Assembly: GCF_010669285.1 (NCBI RefSeq)
Contig: NZ_CP048711.1
Span: forward strand, 558,001-622,000
Direction of reading: 5' to 3'
Origin: Kineobactrum salinum
Lineage (GTDB): Bacteria > Pseudomonadota > Gammaproteobacteria > Pseudomonadales > Halieaceae
DNA: 64,000 bases
Part shown: piece by piece, positions 1 through 10,501 of the stretch
Layout: each line of letters opens with the position of its first letter
Position numbering within the stretch: the stretch's first letter is position 1
Position numbers and translations under genes: made by a program
The notes under the pieces: model-generated
Database searches by the model: none
The model's input: only the letters and a program-made list of their open reading frames with translations
Told to the model about the DNA's origin: nothing

Positions 1-83
1 TGACGGGCAGCCGAGTGCTGTCACTCGCCTGCAACGTGACCGGTGACAGGCTCAAGCTCAGGGCAACAATTGAGTACGCCGAT

Positions 84-108
84 ATAAAAAACGCCCTCTT
101 CAGGGGGA
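84..108 (-). terminator. possible weak terminator after TonB receptor
   Basis: On the minus strand, about 45 bp past the TonB receptor stop, a short CCCT/AGGG stem with a GAAG loop is followed by GCG and a run of six T. The stem is only 4 bp, so this is a weak candidate. Nothing else is recognised in bases 1-152. Confidence 0.25.
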
Positions 109-152
109 CGAAAACACGGGAACCTCGAGACATACCTGCCTTCCAGAAAATG

Positions 153-2340
153 CTAGAACCATACCGTCAGCGTAGCACCCGCAGTTCGCGGTGCGGCCGG
201 TGTTGGGTTGGTGGAAACGCCGGGGTTGATTGCGAAATTGTGCAACATGTATTGCTCGTCAAACACATTTTTCATCCAGCCGGCCAGCTCCCAGGAAGCA
301 CCTTCGGCGCTGTAGGCGACACGCAGATTGGTCACCTCGTAGGCTTCGATAGCCGCGACTTCAAGGTTCTGGAGATCCTGATAGGCCTTGCCTTTGCGCG
401 TGTAGTCGGCACGGGCGCTCAGGCTGGCGCCCGAATCCAGCGGGTAATCGAAGATCAGGCTCAGGGAACCGGCATTCTTGGGGCATTGCGAAGTCTGTTG
501 CCCTCGTTGGGCATTAAATTACCCTCAAGATGTGTATATTCCGTGTCGAGATAAGCGTAGCTCGCAGCTAGCTGCAGATAACCGTTCATCTGCCACTGCA
601 CTTCCAGTTCGGCGCCCTGGCTCTCTGCCTCCCCGGCATTCTCGGTCAGGTTGGGGCCTGGAATACCACCGGGGCCTACCGTCTGGATCAAGACCTGCAG
701 GTCCTCGTATTCCGTATAGAATGCAGCCAGATTAAAGCGCAGATTGTTGTCAAAGACAGTCCCCTTGATGCCGGCTTCATAGTTGATTACTTTCTCCTCA
801 TCGAAGGGCGTGATTGCCGCGAGCTCGGTGGGCGCTGATCCCTGGAACCCACCGCTCTTGAAGCCACTGGAGGCGGTTGCATAGATGCTGATGTCGCCCA
901 GATAGTAGCTCAAGGCAAGCTTTGGCGTGAACGCATTCCAGCTCTCATCTGCCTCGATGTCGAATACTTCCAGGATGTTCACACCATTGGCGAGCGAGCG
1001 ATTGCCTGCGTCCTTGCTTTCACTGGTATAGCGGCCGCCCAGGGTGAGATCCCAGGAGTCGCCGATAGACCAGGTTAGCTGACCAAAGGCGCCCAGACTC
1101 TGGGTTTCGTTGGTCTGGAAATTGCCCCCGCGGGCAAGGGCGGTCCCAGTGGGCGCTCCACCAAGCGGCGCGCCAATTATGGCGTCAAAAAATTCATCCC
1201 TATCTATCTCCTCCTTCAGGTAGAAAAGGCCCGCCTGCCAAAACAATGTATCAGTAGCCTGACTGGCAAAACGCAGCTCCTGACTGAACTGCTCACCGTC
1301 TTCCTGGAAGAAATTGTCAACTGTAACAATGGGAAAATAGGCAAAATCGACTGCCGGCTGCAGATCCGACACGTCCGCCTCGGCGCTGCGGTACGCGGTA
1401 ATCGAGGTCAGCGTACCCCATTCCACGCTCCAGTCGGCCTGTATTGACAGTCCCAGGGTGTCAGTATCGGCGTGGGGTTTCACGCTCTGCAGGTTCTCAA
1501 AGAAGCCCGGCTGTAGATCGGCGGGAAGGCTTGCGACCACGGCGCCCAATGCCAGCCCCTCCCCCGTGGTTCGCCCCGGCCCATCGCGCCGCTCTTTCGA
1601 AGCATCCGCGGAAACGAGCACCTCCAGCGCATCGGTCGGCCGCAACAGCAGTTGTCCACGAACCCCGTTGGATTCATAGGCATTGAGGTCGTCCAGGTTG
1701 GCTGTCAGGCTCTCCACATAACCGTCGCGCTGTTTGTGACTGAAGCTCAGTTTTCCCGCGGCGCGCTCACCCAGGGGCCAGTCATCAGACCGCGGACGCC
1801 GAGGTAGCCCATATCCCCCGCGGACAGCTCGACGGCCCCTTCCAGGGTGTCTGAGGGCTTCGAAGTAACAATATTGATAGCACCGCCGGCAGCGTTCTTT
1901 CCATAGAGCGTGCCCTGAGGGCCCCGCAGTACCTCCAGGCGCTCCAGATCAAACAGATCAAAGGCCTGGCCAGCGGTTCTGCCGAGGTAGACGCCGTCCA
2001 GAAATACCACCACCGACTGGTCCTCGCCGGCGCCGTCGGCATTGGAACCTATGCCCCGGATAAACAGCTGCGGTTGCGCGGGGTTGAGTGAGCCCATGCT
2101 GAAACCCGGTGTGCGCAGGGATATTGCATTGATATCACTGACATCCGCAGTACGGATATCCTCAGCGCCGATAGCGGTGATGGCGATAGGCACATCCTGC
2201 AGGCTCTGTTCCCGGTGCTGGGCGGTTACAACAACCTCCTCCAGGGCCTGGGCGGCCACGCTGTTGGAGGCAGACGCAACCGCGGCCGCCAGTAAAGCGC
2301 GGCTGACAAGGCTGGTGTTGCGTGATGGAATTGTATGCAT
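153..2340 (-). CDS. TonB-dependent outer-membrane receptor, two frameshifts
   Basis: Outer-membrane receptor expected to import a scarce ligand using TonB energy; the ligand cannot be told. The start at 2340 has GGAG upstream and gives a signal peptide ending near VAAQA, then a TonB-box-like EEVVVTAQ and the plug domain (RGIGSN, VFLDGVYLGR, LRGPQGTLYGKNAAGGAI). The rest is a 22-strand-type barrel ending in the aromatic terminus TVWF. The gene lies in three reading-frame pieces. One C appears to be missing near 1776 (after LMTGP) and another near 478-482 (after RNAP). Restoring both gives 729 codons, normal for the family. Divergent from the Crp/Fnr regulator at 2627. The breaks are probably sequence errors, but a real pseudogene cannot be excluded. 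Confidence 0.85.
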
Positions 2341-2626
2341 GTTATCCGGTCTCCACTGATTATTTTGCTCTTGCAGCTGCAACGCCCCATGCGCGGTCTC
2401 AATCTGCTGTGGCCGCATGAGCCCGGATGTCTCTGCCCCGGCAGCGACTGCTACTACAAAGGCACCAGTGTAGGTATCGACGGGCCCCCTGTTTGCAACA
2501 AATATTTCAATTTCTGGAGATTACCACGCAAGTTTGCGACAATGCGCCAGCGACAAACCGGATTCGTCTGGCCGCAAGGCCGCTATCTGAACTAGAATCA
2601 GCACAGACTCCTCCGCGATCGTTTTT
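2341..2626. promoter_or_regulatory. divergent control region with 12-bp palindrome
   Basis: This 286-bp intergenic stretch separates the TonB receptor from the Crp/Fnr gene and must hold both promoters. It contains a perfect 12-bp palindrome, TTGCAGCTGCAA, at 2371-2382, 31 bp upstream of the receptor start. Nearer the regulator, GCGACAA occurs twice as a direct repeat (about 2537 and 2550). The palindrome may be an operator; it does not match the canonical Crp or Fnr site. No clear -35/-10 pair was identified. Confidence 0.35.
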
Positions 2627-3343
2627 ATGTTGAAGGTACAAGGCCTGCACGGCTGGATAGATTCCCTGCCGGCACGGGAGAAGACAGCCGTCCGCGCGCG
2701 AATGAAGCAACGCCACTGCGAAGGTGGACAGGCAATCTATCTTGCCGGTGAAGAGGGGCGGGAGCTTTTTCAGGTCGGCTCGGGCAAGGTCCGCTTTTGC
2801 ACGTATGCGCTCAACGGGAAAGAGGTCCAGATTGGTGAAATCCGTGCTGGCGACTGCTTCGGCGAATTGAGTCTGATCAATGGCTTCTACCGGGCAAACT
2901 GCGCGTTTTCAGTAGGGGAAACGGAACTCTTTGTGCTCAACAAGCGCGACTTTCTGCAACTGTATGAGGCCTACCCGAGCATAGCTCGAGAACTCAACAG
3001 CTTTCTGGCAAGGCGCCTGCAGGTTGCATACACCATCATCGAGGATGCCAACCTGCTACCCCTGCGTGACAGGCTGATCCGGCTACTCTCGCGGCTGGTC
3101 TTCAGCGTGAGCGACGCCAGCGCGAGGCATCAGGCAACCGTTGATGGCATTACCCATGAACAGCTGGCAAATATGCTGGGGGCGACGCGGCAGGCCGTCA
3201 CACGCGAGCTCAAATTACTGGAACGGGCCGGACTGATCACCTCGAATTACGGCCGAATCGTGATCGAGAGTATGAGCGAGCTGGTGGCGCGCAGTGACCA
3301 ACTGGTCGGCAGTGAACCGATTGTGCCGGACTACTCTGGCTAA
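2627..3343 (+). CDS. Crp/Fnr family transcriptional regulator
   Basis: A 238-residue regulator with an N-terminal cyclic-nucleotide-binding-like beta-roll (about residues 20-125, with GEIRAGDCFGELSLI) and a C-terminal Crp-type winged helix (about 165-225, THEQLANMLGATRQAVTREL). There are no clustered N-terminal cysteines, so it is not an Fnr-type Fe-S oxygen sensor. The effector is unknown. It is divergent from a TonB receptor, which it may control, and faces the sugar-acid cluster tail to tail. No good ribosome-binding site precedes the ATG at 2627. Confidence 0.85.
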   Translation: MLKVQGLHGWIDSLPAREKTAVRARMKQRHCEGGQAIYLAGEEGRELFQVGSGKVRFCTYALNGKEVQIGEIRAGDCFGELSLINGFYRANCAFSVGETELFVLNKRDFLQLYEAYPSIARELNSFLARRLQVAYTIIEDANLLPLRDRLIRLLSRLVFSVSDASARHQATVDGITHEQLANMLGATRQAVTRELKLLERAGLITSNYGRIVIESMSELVARSDQLVGSEPIVPDYSG

Positions 3344-3386
3344 GGCTATTCGGCCTCATTGCGCCACTGCACATTCCCGGAATGGG

Positions 3387-5079
3387 TCACCGCCCCCGGG
3401 TGGCAGGCCCGACGCAGGCGACGTATTTCTGCGCGTAGCCGGCGGCGCTGATATGTGCCTTGCCCGAAGGGTCGCCGTGCTCATGGACTGCCGCGCGGCT
3501 CTTCAGTACCCGGGCCTCCACCTCCAGGGTCAGGGACCGGGAGCCAAGGTCGATGTGGATGCTGTCGCCCTCCTCTACCAGCGCCAGCAGCCCGCCGCAG
3601 GCAGCCTCGGGCGTGACATAGCCGACACAGAAGCCACGCGATGCACCGGAGAAGCGGCCATCGGTAATCAGCGCGGTAGTTTCGCCCTTGCCCATGCCAT
3701 ACAACAGCGCCGTCACCGTCACCATTTCCCGCATCCCGGGCCCACCTACCGGTCCCTCGTTACGTATGACGATAGCCTCTCCGTCGCCGATATCATCGGC
3801 CAATACAGCCTGCAGGCAGGCCTCCTCTGACTCAAAGATCCGCGCCCGACCGCGGAAGCTGTTGCGCTCTATGCCAGCGGTCTTGATAACCGCGCCCTCG
3901 GGCGCCAGATTGCCCTTCAGTACCATCAGTCCGCCGCTGGCGCTGCGCGGCGAAGTGATCGCTTCCACAATTCTGCCATCGGCATCAGGTGCATCGGCCA
4001 GGGCATCGGCAAGGCGCTCGCCGCTCAGGGTCGGGCAATCGCCGTGCAGGAAACCGCCCAGGAGCAGCTGTTTGAGGATCACTGGTACTCCGCCCACCTC
4101 GTGGAGGTCCGGGTACAGGTAGGGTCCCGAGGGGCTGAGGTGGGTTATCAACGGTGTGCGCTCGAACACCGCCGCCACATCATCGATGGTGAACACGATG
4201 CCCGCCTCATTGGCGATAGCCGGAATGTGCAGTGCTGCATTGGTCGAGCCCCCGGTGGCGGCCACTGCGGCGCAGGCGTTCTCAAGACTCTCACGAGTCA
4301 CAAGGTCCCGCGGCAGGGGTAGTTGGCCTCAAGCACCCGCATCAACTGCTGCCCCGCGCGGCGCGCCATCGCCCGCCGCTGGGAGTACACCGCGGGAATG
4401 GTGCTGGAACCGAGGGGAGCAAATCCCAGCACTTCGGCAATCATGGCCATGGTGTTGGCGGTAAACTGGCCGGCACAGCAGCCGGCCGCGGGCCAGGCTG
4501 CGCGTGAAACCGCCTCCAGCTCCCCGGCATCAGTCTGGCGGGCAATCAACCTGCCAGTATATTCCGCCACAGTCTTGATCTCGGCGGGCGCACCATCGTA
4601 GCGGCCGGGCAGCGCCGGACCACCGTTGAGGAAGGCGCCGGGCACATTCAGGCGAGTCAGAGCCATCATCATGCCCGGGAAGTTCTTGTCACAGGCGCCG
4701 ACACAGAGCAGGCCGTCGTACTGGTGGGCCCGCATCACCAACTCGATACTGTCAGCGATGACCTCGCGCGACATCAGGGAAAAATGCATCCCGCTGTGCC
4801 CGTTGACCAGGGCGTCGGATACCGAGATGGTGTTGAACGCGCGCGGCGTCCCGCCCCCCGGTAAATTCCCCAGCGGACCTGCTCCGCGACTTCCGACAGC
4901 CGCATGTTGCAGGCACTCATCTCGCCCTGGCTGGATGCCACGCCGACGAACGGTTGATTTATATCGTCGTCATCCAGCCCCAGGCCCCGCAACATGGCTC
5001 GTGCTGCCGCCTTGACCGGGCCGGATTTCATCACCGTGGAACGGTAGGGGGGCCTCTCTGGACGCTCCTGCTTACTCAT
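3387..5079 (-). CDS. IlvD/Edd family dehydratase, two frameshifts
   Basis: Fe-S dehydratase that turns a 2,3-dihydroxy acid or sugar acid into the 2-keto(-3-deoxy) acid. The three family cysteines are visible in [20 protein letters not shown] and [13 protein letters not shown]. The C-terminal half has [10 protein letters not shown] and GYVTPEA. The ATG at 5079 has AAGGAG at good distance and overlaps the upstream stop as ATGA; an ATG at 5085 is too close to that site. The sequence is split by one missing G in a G6 run near 4856 and one missing C near 4319. Correction gives 564 codons, the normal size. Its place in a hydroxy-acid/GntP cluster favours a sugar-acid dehydratase over biosynthetic IlvD; the substrate is inferred. 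Confidence 0.82.
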
Positions 5080-6281
5080 TGCCATGCTCCTTCATGTTTC
5101 CCCGACCGAGAGGGCACATATGCACAACCTTGATCCATGACTGCGGCATTCAGGTCACTGACCCGGTTTACGCCCATCAGCGCCATCGCCGTGGCCAGTT
5201 CCCGCTGGAAGAGATCCAGCAGTTCAACAAGCCCCTGCTCCCCGCGTGCGGCCATGGCGAATACCCAGGGACGGCCCACAAGTACGCCCCGCGCGCCGAA
5301 CGCCAGCGCTTTCGCGATATCGATGCCGCTGCGCACGCCGCCGTCGAGATAGACTTCCACGTCAGCGCCGACCGCCTCGGATACTGACCGGAGCTTGCTT
5401 ATCGACGGGGCCACGGCATCCAGCTGACGCGCGCCGTGGTTGGACACCACCACGCCATCGGCACCCGCGTCCACCGCCGCGCGGGCGTCGTCAGCCTCCA
5501 TCAGGCCCTTGATCAGCAGCTTGCCCCGCCATTGTTCCCGCAGCCAATGGATATCCTTCCAGGTGCAACGCGGGTCGAACTGCGAGTCGACAAAGGCCTT
5601 GTAGGCGTCCAGGTCCTCTGGGTTGGCCACTTTGTCCGCAAGATTACCGAAGCTGTGGGGCCTGCCCCGGATACCAACGTCCCAGGCCCAACCCGGGCTG
5701 ATGGCAAGTTGCGCCAGCCGGGACAGCTTCCCCGGCCACCCGCCGCCCAGCATGCCATTGCGAAAGTCGCGCAGGCGCAGGCCTGGGAGGGGCAGGTCGA
5801 TGGTGAAGGCGAGGGTCTCACAACCGGCTCGCTCCGCCCGCTCCAGCAGCTCACCAATAAAATCCCGGTCGCGCAGCATGTACAACTGGAACCAGAAGGG
5901 CTGACTGGTGGCGACGCGAATTTCCTCCAGTGGGCAGATTCCCACCGTTGAGCTGGTGAAGGGCACCCCCACGCGCTGTGCCGCCCGCGCGGCCTGCACC
6001 TCTCCCCGGCGGGCAAACATGCCCGCCATACCCACTGGCGCCAGTGCCAGGGGCATACTCGCCTGCCGTCCGAACAACAGGGTGCTGGTATCCACACTCG
6101 ACACATCCCGCATCACCCGCTGCTTCAGGCGCAGGGCCCGGAAAGCACTTGTATTTGCAGCTAGCGTAATTTCATCATTGGCGCCACCGTCGATGTAGTC
6201 AAACAAAAATCGCGGCAGGCGTCGCATGGCAAGGCGGCGGTAATCCGCGACTGTAACCGGCACCACGTCGTAGACACTCAC
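5076..6281 (-). CDS. FMN-dependent alpha-hydroxy-acid oxidase/dehydrogenase
   Basis: TIM-barrel flavoprotein of the LldD/glycolate oxidase family, oxidising L-2-hydroxy acids to 2-keto acids. Visible signatures are FDYIDGGANDE near the N-terminus, LLIKGLMEADDARAA (the flavin-contacting lysine), VVSNHGARQLD with the catalytic His and Arg, and DGGVRSGIDIAKALAFGA. I chose the GTG at 6281, just after the TAA of the upstream gene (6286-6288). It gives 401 residues; the open frame runs further upstream only because it overlaps the dehydrogenase. The stop overlaps the dehydratase start, so the two are probably translationally coupled. The substrate may be lactate, glycolate, mandelate or a sugar-derived hydroxy acid. 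Confidence 0.88.
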   Translation of the reverse strand: MSVYDVVPVTVADYRRLAMRRLPRFLFDYIDGGANDEITLAANTSAFRALRLKQRVMRDVSSVDTSTLLFGRQASMPLALAPVGMAGMFARRGEVQAARAAQRVGVPFTSSTVGICPLEEIRVATSQPFWFQLYMLRDRDFIGELLERAERAGCETLAFTIDLPLPGLRLRDFRNGMLGGGWPGKLSRLAQLAISPGWAWDVGIRGRPHSFGNLADKVANPEDLDAYKAFVDSQFDPRCTWKDIHWLREQWRGKLLIKGLMEADDARAAVDAGADGVVVSNHGARQLDAVAPSISKLRSVSEAVGADVEVYLDGGVRSGIDIAKALAFGARGVLVGRPWVFAMAARGEQGLVELLDLFQRELATAMALMGVNRVSDLNAAVMDQGCAYVPSRSGKHEGAWQ

Positions 6282-6285
6282 GGCA

Positions 6286-7242
6286 TTATCCCGCTGCAGA
6301 GGCCGGCACCGGGACACAGTTGTCCAGGGGCCGGCCATCTCGAAAATAGGCCTGGATATTGCGCAGCAGGCGCGTGCCCATGTCCCTGCGGCACTCGATG
6401 CTCGCGCTTCCGATATGCGCCAGCAGGCATACATTGTCGAGCTCGAGCAGGCCCGGACTGACCTCGGGTTCGAACTCGAACACATCGAGTCCGGCGGCAC
6501 CGAGCGAGCCATCGTGTAGCGCCTCGATCAGCGCCGCCTCATCGACCAGCGGGCCGCGCCCGGTATTGATCAGTACGCTACCCGGCTTCATCCAGCTCAG
6601 ACTCTGGCGATTGATCAGGTGCCTGGTGGCGGCGTTCAGTGGACAGTTGAGGGAAACAATATCCGCCTCTTCCAGCAACTCGCGCAGCCCGGCACGGTAC
6701 TCGGCCCCGAGGGTGGCCTCTGCCCCGACTTTGCGCCCGGGACCGTGGTACAACACCCGCATGTCGAAGCCCCGGGCACGCCGAGCCAGGGCTTGGCCAA
6801 TCCCGCCAAATCCGACAATGCCGAGGGTCTTGCCATGCACGCGCATGCCTTCCACCGCCGCACCCGCGCTCCAGTCACCGGCGCGCAGCCGGCGCTCGCT
6901 GTAGTTCAGGCGGCGGCAGGTAGCGAGCAGCAGCGCGAAGCACAGGTCTGCGGTGTCCTGGGTGACCACAGGCGTATTGCTGACCAGCAGGCCCCGGCGA
7001 GTCGCCGCTTCGAGATCGATATGGTCAGTACCCACCCCAATACTGGCAATCAGCGCGATACTGCCGGGCAGCTGATCGATAAGACCTTCCGGGACCGGGT
7101 CCATCGGCGTTGTCACGTAGACTCCACAATCCTGCATAAGGTCCGGTTTCGCAGCGGTAATCCGGACCTCCCCCAGGCTTGCCAGGCCCTGCGCCAGTCC
7201 CGCAGGTAATTCACGGGACACGGCTATCGCGGTATCAGGCAT
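6286..7242 (-). CDS. D-2-hydroxyacid dehydrogenase (NAD(P)-dependent)
   Basis: 318-residue enzyme of the D-isomer 2-hydroxyacid dehydrogenase family (glyoxylate/hydroxypyruvate/2-ketogluconate reductase type). It has the Rossmann motif GIVGFGGIGQA (about residue 145), the catalytic Arg in INTGRGPLVDE, the Glu in DVFEFEPEV and the His in LLAHIGSAS. AAGGA lies 8 nt before the ATG. It sits between the GntP permease and the FMN oxidase, with only 4 nt to the latter. Beside an oxidase acting on L-isomers, it would let the pathway interconvert hydroxy and keto acids. Exact substrate not determinable. Confidence 0.9.
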   Translation of the reverse strand: MPDTAIAVSRELPAGLAQGLASLGEVRITAAKPDLMQDCGVYVTTPMDPVPEGLIDQLPGSIALIASIGVGTDHIDLEAATRRGLLVSNTPVVTQDTADLCFALLLATCRRLNYSERRLRAGDWSAGAAVEGMRVHGKTLGIVGFGGIGQALARRARGFDMRVLYHGPGRKVGAEATLGAEYRAGLRELLEEADIVSLNCPLNAATRHLINRQSLSWMKPGSVLINTGRGPLVDEAALIEALHDGSLGAAGLDVFEFEPEVSPGLLELDNVCLLAHIGSASIECRRDMGTRLLRNIQAYFRDGRPLDNCVPVPASAAG

Positions 7243-7343
7243 GTTCGCATTCCTTATTCGAATTTACCGAAGCGCGATACTAGCGCCGTATTTCCGATCA
7301 GAATGTCACAAAAGTGATAGTGGCCCGATTAAATCTGGTGGGC

Positions 7344-8737
7344 TCAGGTGCTCGCCGCCAGTGCCATGCAGGCCAGGGTCGCGAGCACCGGAATCGCCAC
7401 TGTCACCACGAACACGTCCCGATAGGCCTGCCGGTAACTGAGGCCGGTGATCGTCAGCATGGCCACCACCGCTCCACAATGCGGCAGTGAGTCGAAGCCT
7501 CCGGCAGCCATGGTCGCCAGGCGATGCAATTCCGTGGCTGGAATCCCCATCGCCAGGTAGCCATCGGCCATGGTGGCCATGAATATCTGTAGCCCGCCGG
7601 AGGCAGAACCGGTAATCGCGGAAATGGCACTGATCGCGGTGAACAGTGAGAGCAAAGGCGGCAGGTCGGAAGCCAGCATCTGCTGGGCGAACTGCTGAAA
7701 CCCCTCGGTGTGGGTCACCACGCCGCCGAAGCCAATCACCGCGGCGGTATTGATCAGGGGCATGATGGATTCCTGGGTTCCCTCGCCGACGATCCGCAAC
7801 GGCTGGGCTCGCACACTGGGAAACAGCAAAACCGTAAGCGAAGTACCGGCAAACAGGGCCAGGCTGGGCCAGACTATCGGCTGGCTGTTGGCGAAACGCA
7901 GCAGGTCGTAGGCGCTGCCCACCCCGGTCTGGGCGCTCTCCCCCAGAGCGGCGAGCAACAGGCGCGGCAACAGGATGGTGCCCAATACCACCGCCAGCGG
8001 CAGCAGCGCGAGGGCCCAGTGCGGGTAACTCTGCTCGCCGGGGTCGGTCTGCAGCGAGCGGTCAGTCGGAGCGGCGACAAAGCCTCTCCTGCCGCTGCCG
8101 CTGCGTGGCGCTGACGCTCCAGGTACCACATGCCCAGCCCCAACATGATAACTCCGCCAAGCAGACCGAGCGAGCCTCCCGCAAACAGGTCAGTGCCGAG
8201 CGCCACCGAGGAGATGACATTGTGAATAGAGGGTGTTCCCGGCAGCGCGGTGAGCGTAAAGGTGCCGGAACCAAGGGCCAGTGCGGCACAGAACAGGCGC
8301 TTGGGAACATCGGCGTTTTGCAACAATTTCAGACCCAGCGGATACATGGCGAAAATCACCACGAACACCACCACGCCACCATAGGTCAGCAGGGCGGCAG
8401 AGAGCACCGTAATCCAGAGGACCCGCGTCGCGCCGAGCTTCCGCACCAGGGCCATGGCTATGCTGGAGGCGGCGTGGCTCTCGCCCATGACCCGCCCGAA
8501 CATCGCGCCGGCGGCGAAAAGCAGAAAGAAACGCCCGGCAAAGGTAAAGGCCCCGAGGTCGCCAAAAGCAAAATATTCGCCCAGTCCCTGCGCGACCGGC
8601 AAGCCATTGGTCAGAATCACCAGAGCCGAGCTCAGCAGTGCCGCGAGAATGATGTTCACGCCCCGCAGGGCGAGCCAGATAAGCAGCACCAGGCCGCCCA
8701 ACAGACCCAGATAGGCAATCAAAGTGTGCGAAAGCAT
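7344..8737 (-). CDS. GntP-family sugar-acid permease, one frameshift
   Basis: Inner-membrane importer of the gluconate:H+ symporter (GntP) family with about 12-14 hydrophobic segments. Family features include LPGTPSIHNV in the middle and ITGSASGGLQIF and SLPHCGAVVAML in the C-terminal half. AAGGAT lies 6 nt before the ATG at 8737. The frame breaks in the cytoplasmic loop near 8083, after RQRHAAAAAGE. Restoring one G gives 464 codons, typical for the family, with the second half resuming as GFVAAPTDRS. Likely imports gluconate, glycerate or a related hydroxy acid for the surrounding enzymes. Confidence 0.85.
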
Positions 8738-8801
8738 GTCATATCCTTATTGTTTTTGTCGCCCGCGGCGGCAATCGGTGCTTCGGCCATGCCCAGTGTT
8801 T

Positions 8802-10400
8802 TCAGCACTCACCCGTGCCAGCGGGTGGCGGCGTTCGCCAGTTCGGTTCCAGGGGCGGGATTCGGGCATCGATCAGGTGCGGGCCCCGGGTGGCCATCGC
8901 CGCCGCCAGTTGCTCGCAGAAGGACTCCGCGCTGGTCGCCGTAGTGGCGCTGACGCCCATCCCCGTGGCCATCGCCTGAAAGTCCATGTCCGGTGTGCCT
9001 ATTGCCAGTGAACTCGCGGCTTTGGGTCCCGGTTTGCCGCCGCGCGCACCGGTGCGGGCAAACTCCACTTCAAGCACGCTGTACTTGCCGTTGTTGAATA
9101 TCACTACCGTGACATCAAGCTGTTCGCGGGCCATCGTCCACAGCGCCTGCACAGTGTACATGGCGCTGCCATCGCCCTCCAGACAAAGCACCTTGCGCTG
9201 TGGGGCTGCGATTGCGGCGCCCACCGCGGCGGGAAGCCCCCAGCCGATCGCACCACCGGTCAGGTTGAGCCAGTCGTGGGCCCGGGCATGCGCGGTCGCG
9301 GGGAAACAGGCCAGGCCCGAGGTAATGCCCTCATCCACCACGATGGCGTTCTCGGGCAGGTGGTGGGCCAGAGCCTGGGCCACCGTGCCCGCATCCAGGG
9401 CCCCGCGAGGCTCTGCCGGAAGCTGCAGCTCTCGCAGGACCGGCGCCCCGATGGCACCCAAACGCTCGGCCAGGACCTTGAGGGCGCCGTCGATATCATC
9501 ACCGGGGCCGGCCAGGGCCAGGATCTCGCAGTCCGCCGGGGACAGCACACTGGCCACATTCGGGTAGGCGAAAAAAGACACCGGCTCACCGGCGCCCAGC
9601 AACAGCAGCTGCTCGGTACCCTCCAGCTCGGCACTCGCCAGCTCCGCCAGATAGGGCAGGCGCTCGATCACCGCGCTACCCGCGCCGCGCCTCACCCTGG
9701 CGGGGAAGGTCTCGGTCATCACCCGCGCGCCCGCGGCCTGCGCCAGGCGGCTCGCGAGTTCGCCCTGAGCCTGACTGATGTGACGCCCACCGAGCATGAT
9801 CGCGGTGCGCTTGCCGTTTTCCAGCATGCGGGCCGCCTGCTCGAGGCGGTCTTCGGGCACCGCTGCAGGGCTCGCCGGCACCACGCTGGCGGCAGCACCG
9901 GCCGGGTTGTCGCCCCAGGATACATCGGCCGGCAGTACCAGGGTGGCAATCTGTCCCAGCCCCGCCTGGCGCACCGCCTCGGCACCATCCCGCGCGATAT
10001 CCGCCGGCGCCTGCGAGGTATAGACCCAGTCGGAGACCGGGCCCGCGATGCCCTCGATATCCGAGGTCAGGGGGGCGTCGTATTGCAGGTGGTAGGTTGC
10101 GTGGTCACCGACGATATTGACCATGGGCAGCTTGCCCTTGCTGGCGTTGTGCACATTGGCCAGGGCGTTGCCGAGCCCCGGTCCCAGATGCAGTAGCGTG
10201 GAGGCCGGCTTGCCGGCTACCGCGGCATAGCCCGCGGCGGCGCCGCTGGCCACGCCCTCGAACAGGCACAGCACGCAGCGCATGCCTTGAACCTCATCCA
10301 GGGCCGCGACGAAGTGCATCTCGGAGGTACCGGGGTTGGTGAAACACACCTCAAGGCCCTGGTTGACCAGGGTCTGAATAAGGCTTTCTGCGCCGTTCAT
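8802..10400 (-). CDS. ThDP-dependent enzyme, acetolactate synthase-like
   Basis: Thiamine-diphosphate enzyme with three domains: N-terminal Pyr domain with the catalytic Glu (CLFEGVASG, about residue 45), a central domain, and a C-terminal PP domain with EGDGSAMYTVQALWT and IFNNGKYSVL binding Mg-ThDP. The ATG at 10400 has GAGGAA 6 nt upstream and starts MNGAESLI, like family members; 532 residues. No regulatory small subunit lies nearby, so a biosynthetic role in valine/isoleucine is unlikely. It more probably acts on 2-keto acids (decarboxylase, ligase or lyase, as in benzoylformate decarboxylase or glyoxylate carboligase relatives) made by the neighbouring dehydratase and oxidase. Confidence 0.85.
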   Translation of the reverse strand: MNGAESLIQTLVNQGLEVCFTNPGTSEMHFVAALDEVQGMRCVLCLFEGVASGAAAGYAAVAGKPASTLLHLGPGLGNALANVHNASKGKLPMVNIVGDHATYHLQYDAPLTSDIEGIAGPVSDWVYTSQAPADIARDGAEAVRQAGLGQIATLVLPADVSWGDNPAGAAASVVPASPAAVPEDRLEQAARMLENGKRTAIMLGGRHISQAQGELASRLAQAAGARVMTETFPARVRRGAGSAVIERLPYLAELASAELEGTEQLLLLGAGEPVSFFAYPNVASVLSPADCEILALAGPGDDIDGALKVLAERLGAIGAPVLRELQLPAEPRGALDAGTVAQALAHHLPENAIVVDEGITSGLACFPATAHARAHDWLNLTGGAIGWGLPAAVGAAIAAPQRKVLCLEGDGSAMYTVQALWTMAREQLDVTVVIFNNGKYSVLEVEFARTGARGGKPGPKAASSLAIGTPDMDFQAMATGMGVSATTATSAESFCEQLAAAMATRGPHLIDARIPPLEPNWRTPPPAGTGEC

Positions 10401-10501
10401 GACGATTCCTCGTGCCGGTGCGGCTGTCCGCCGCAATCAATTATCGGGGCCCGCAGTGAAGCGGGCCGGACGAGGATACGCAAAGCGTGCGGCCGAGACT
10501 G

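Noticed and set aside
8802-10400. ThDP enzyme as biosynthetic IlvB
   Set aside because: No ilvN/ilvH small subunit and a catabolic neighbourhood; the exact reaction is left open.
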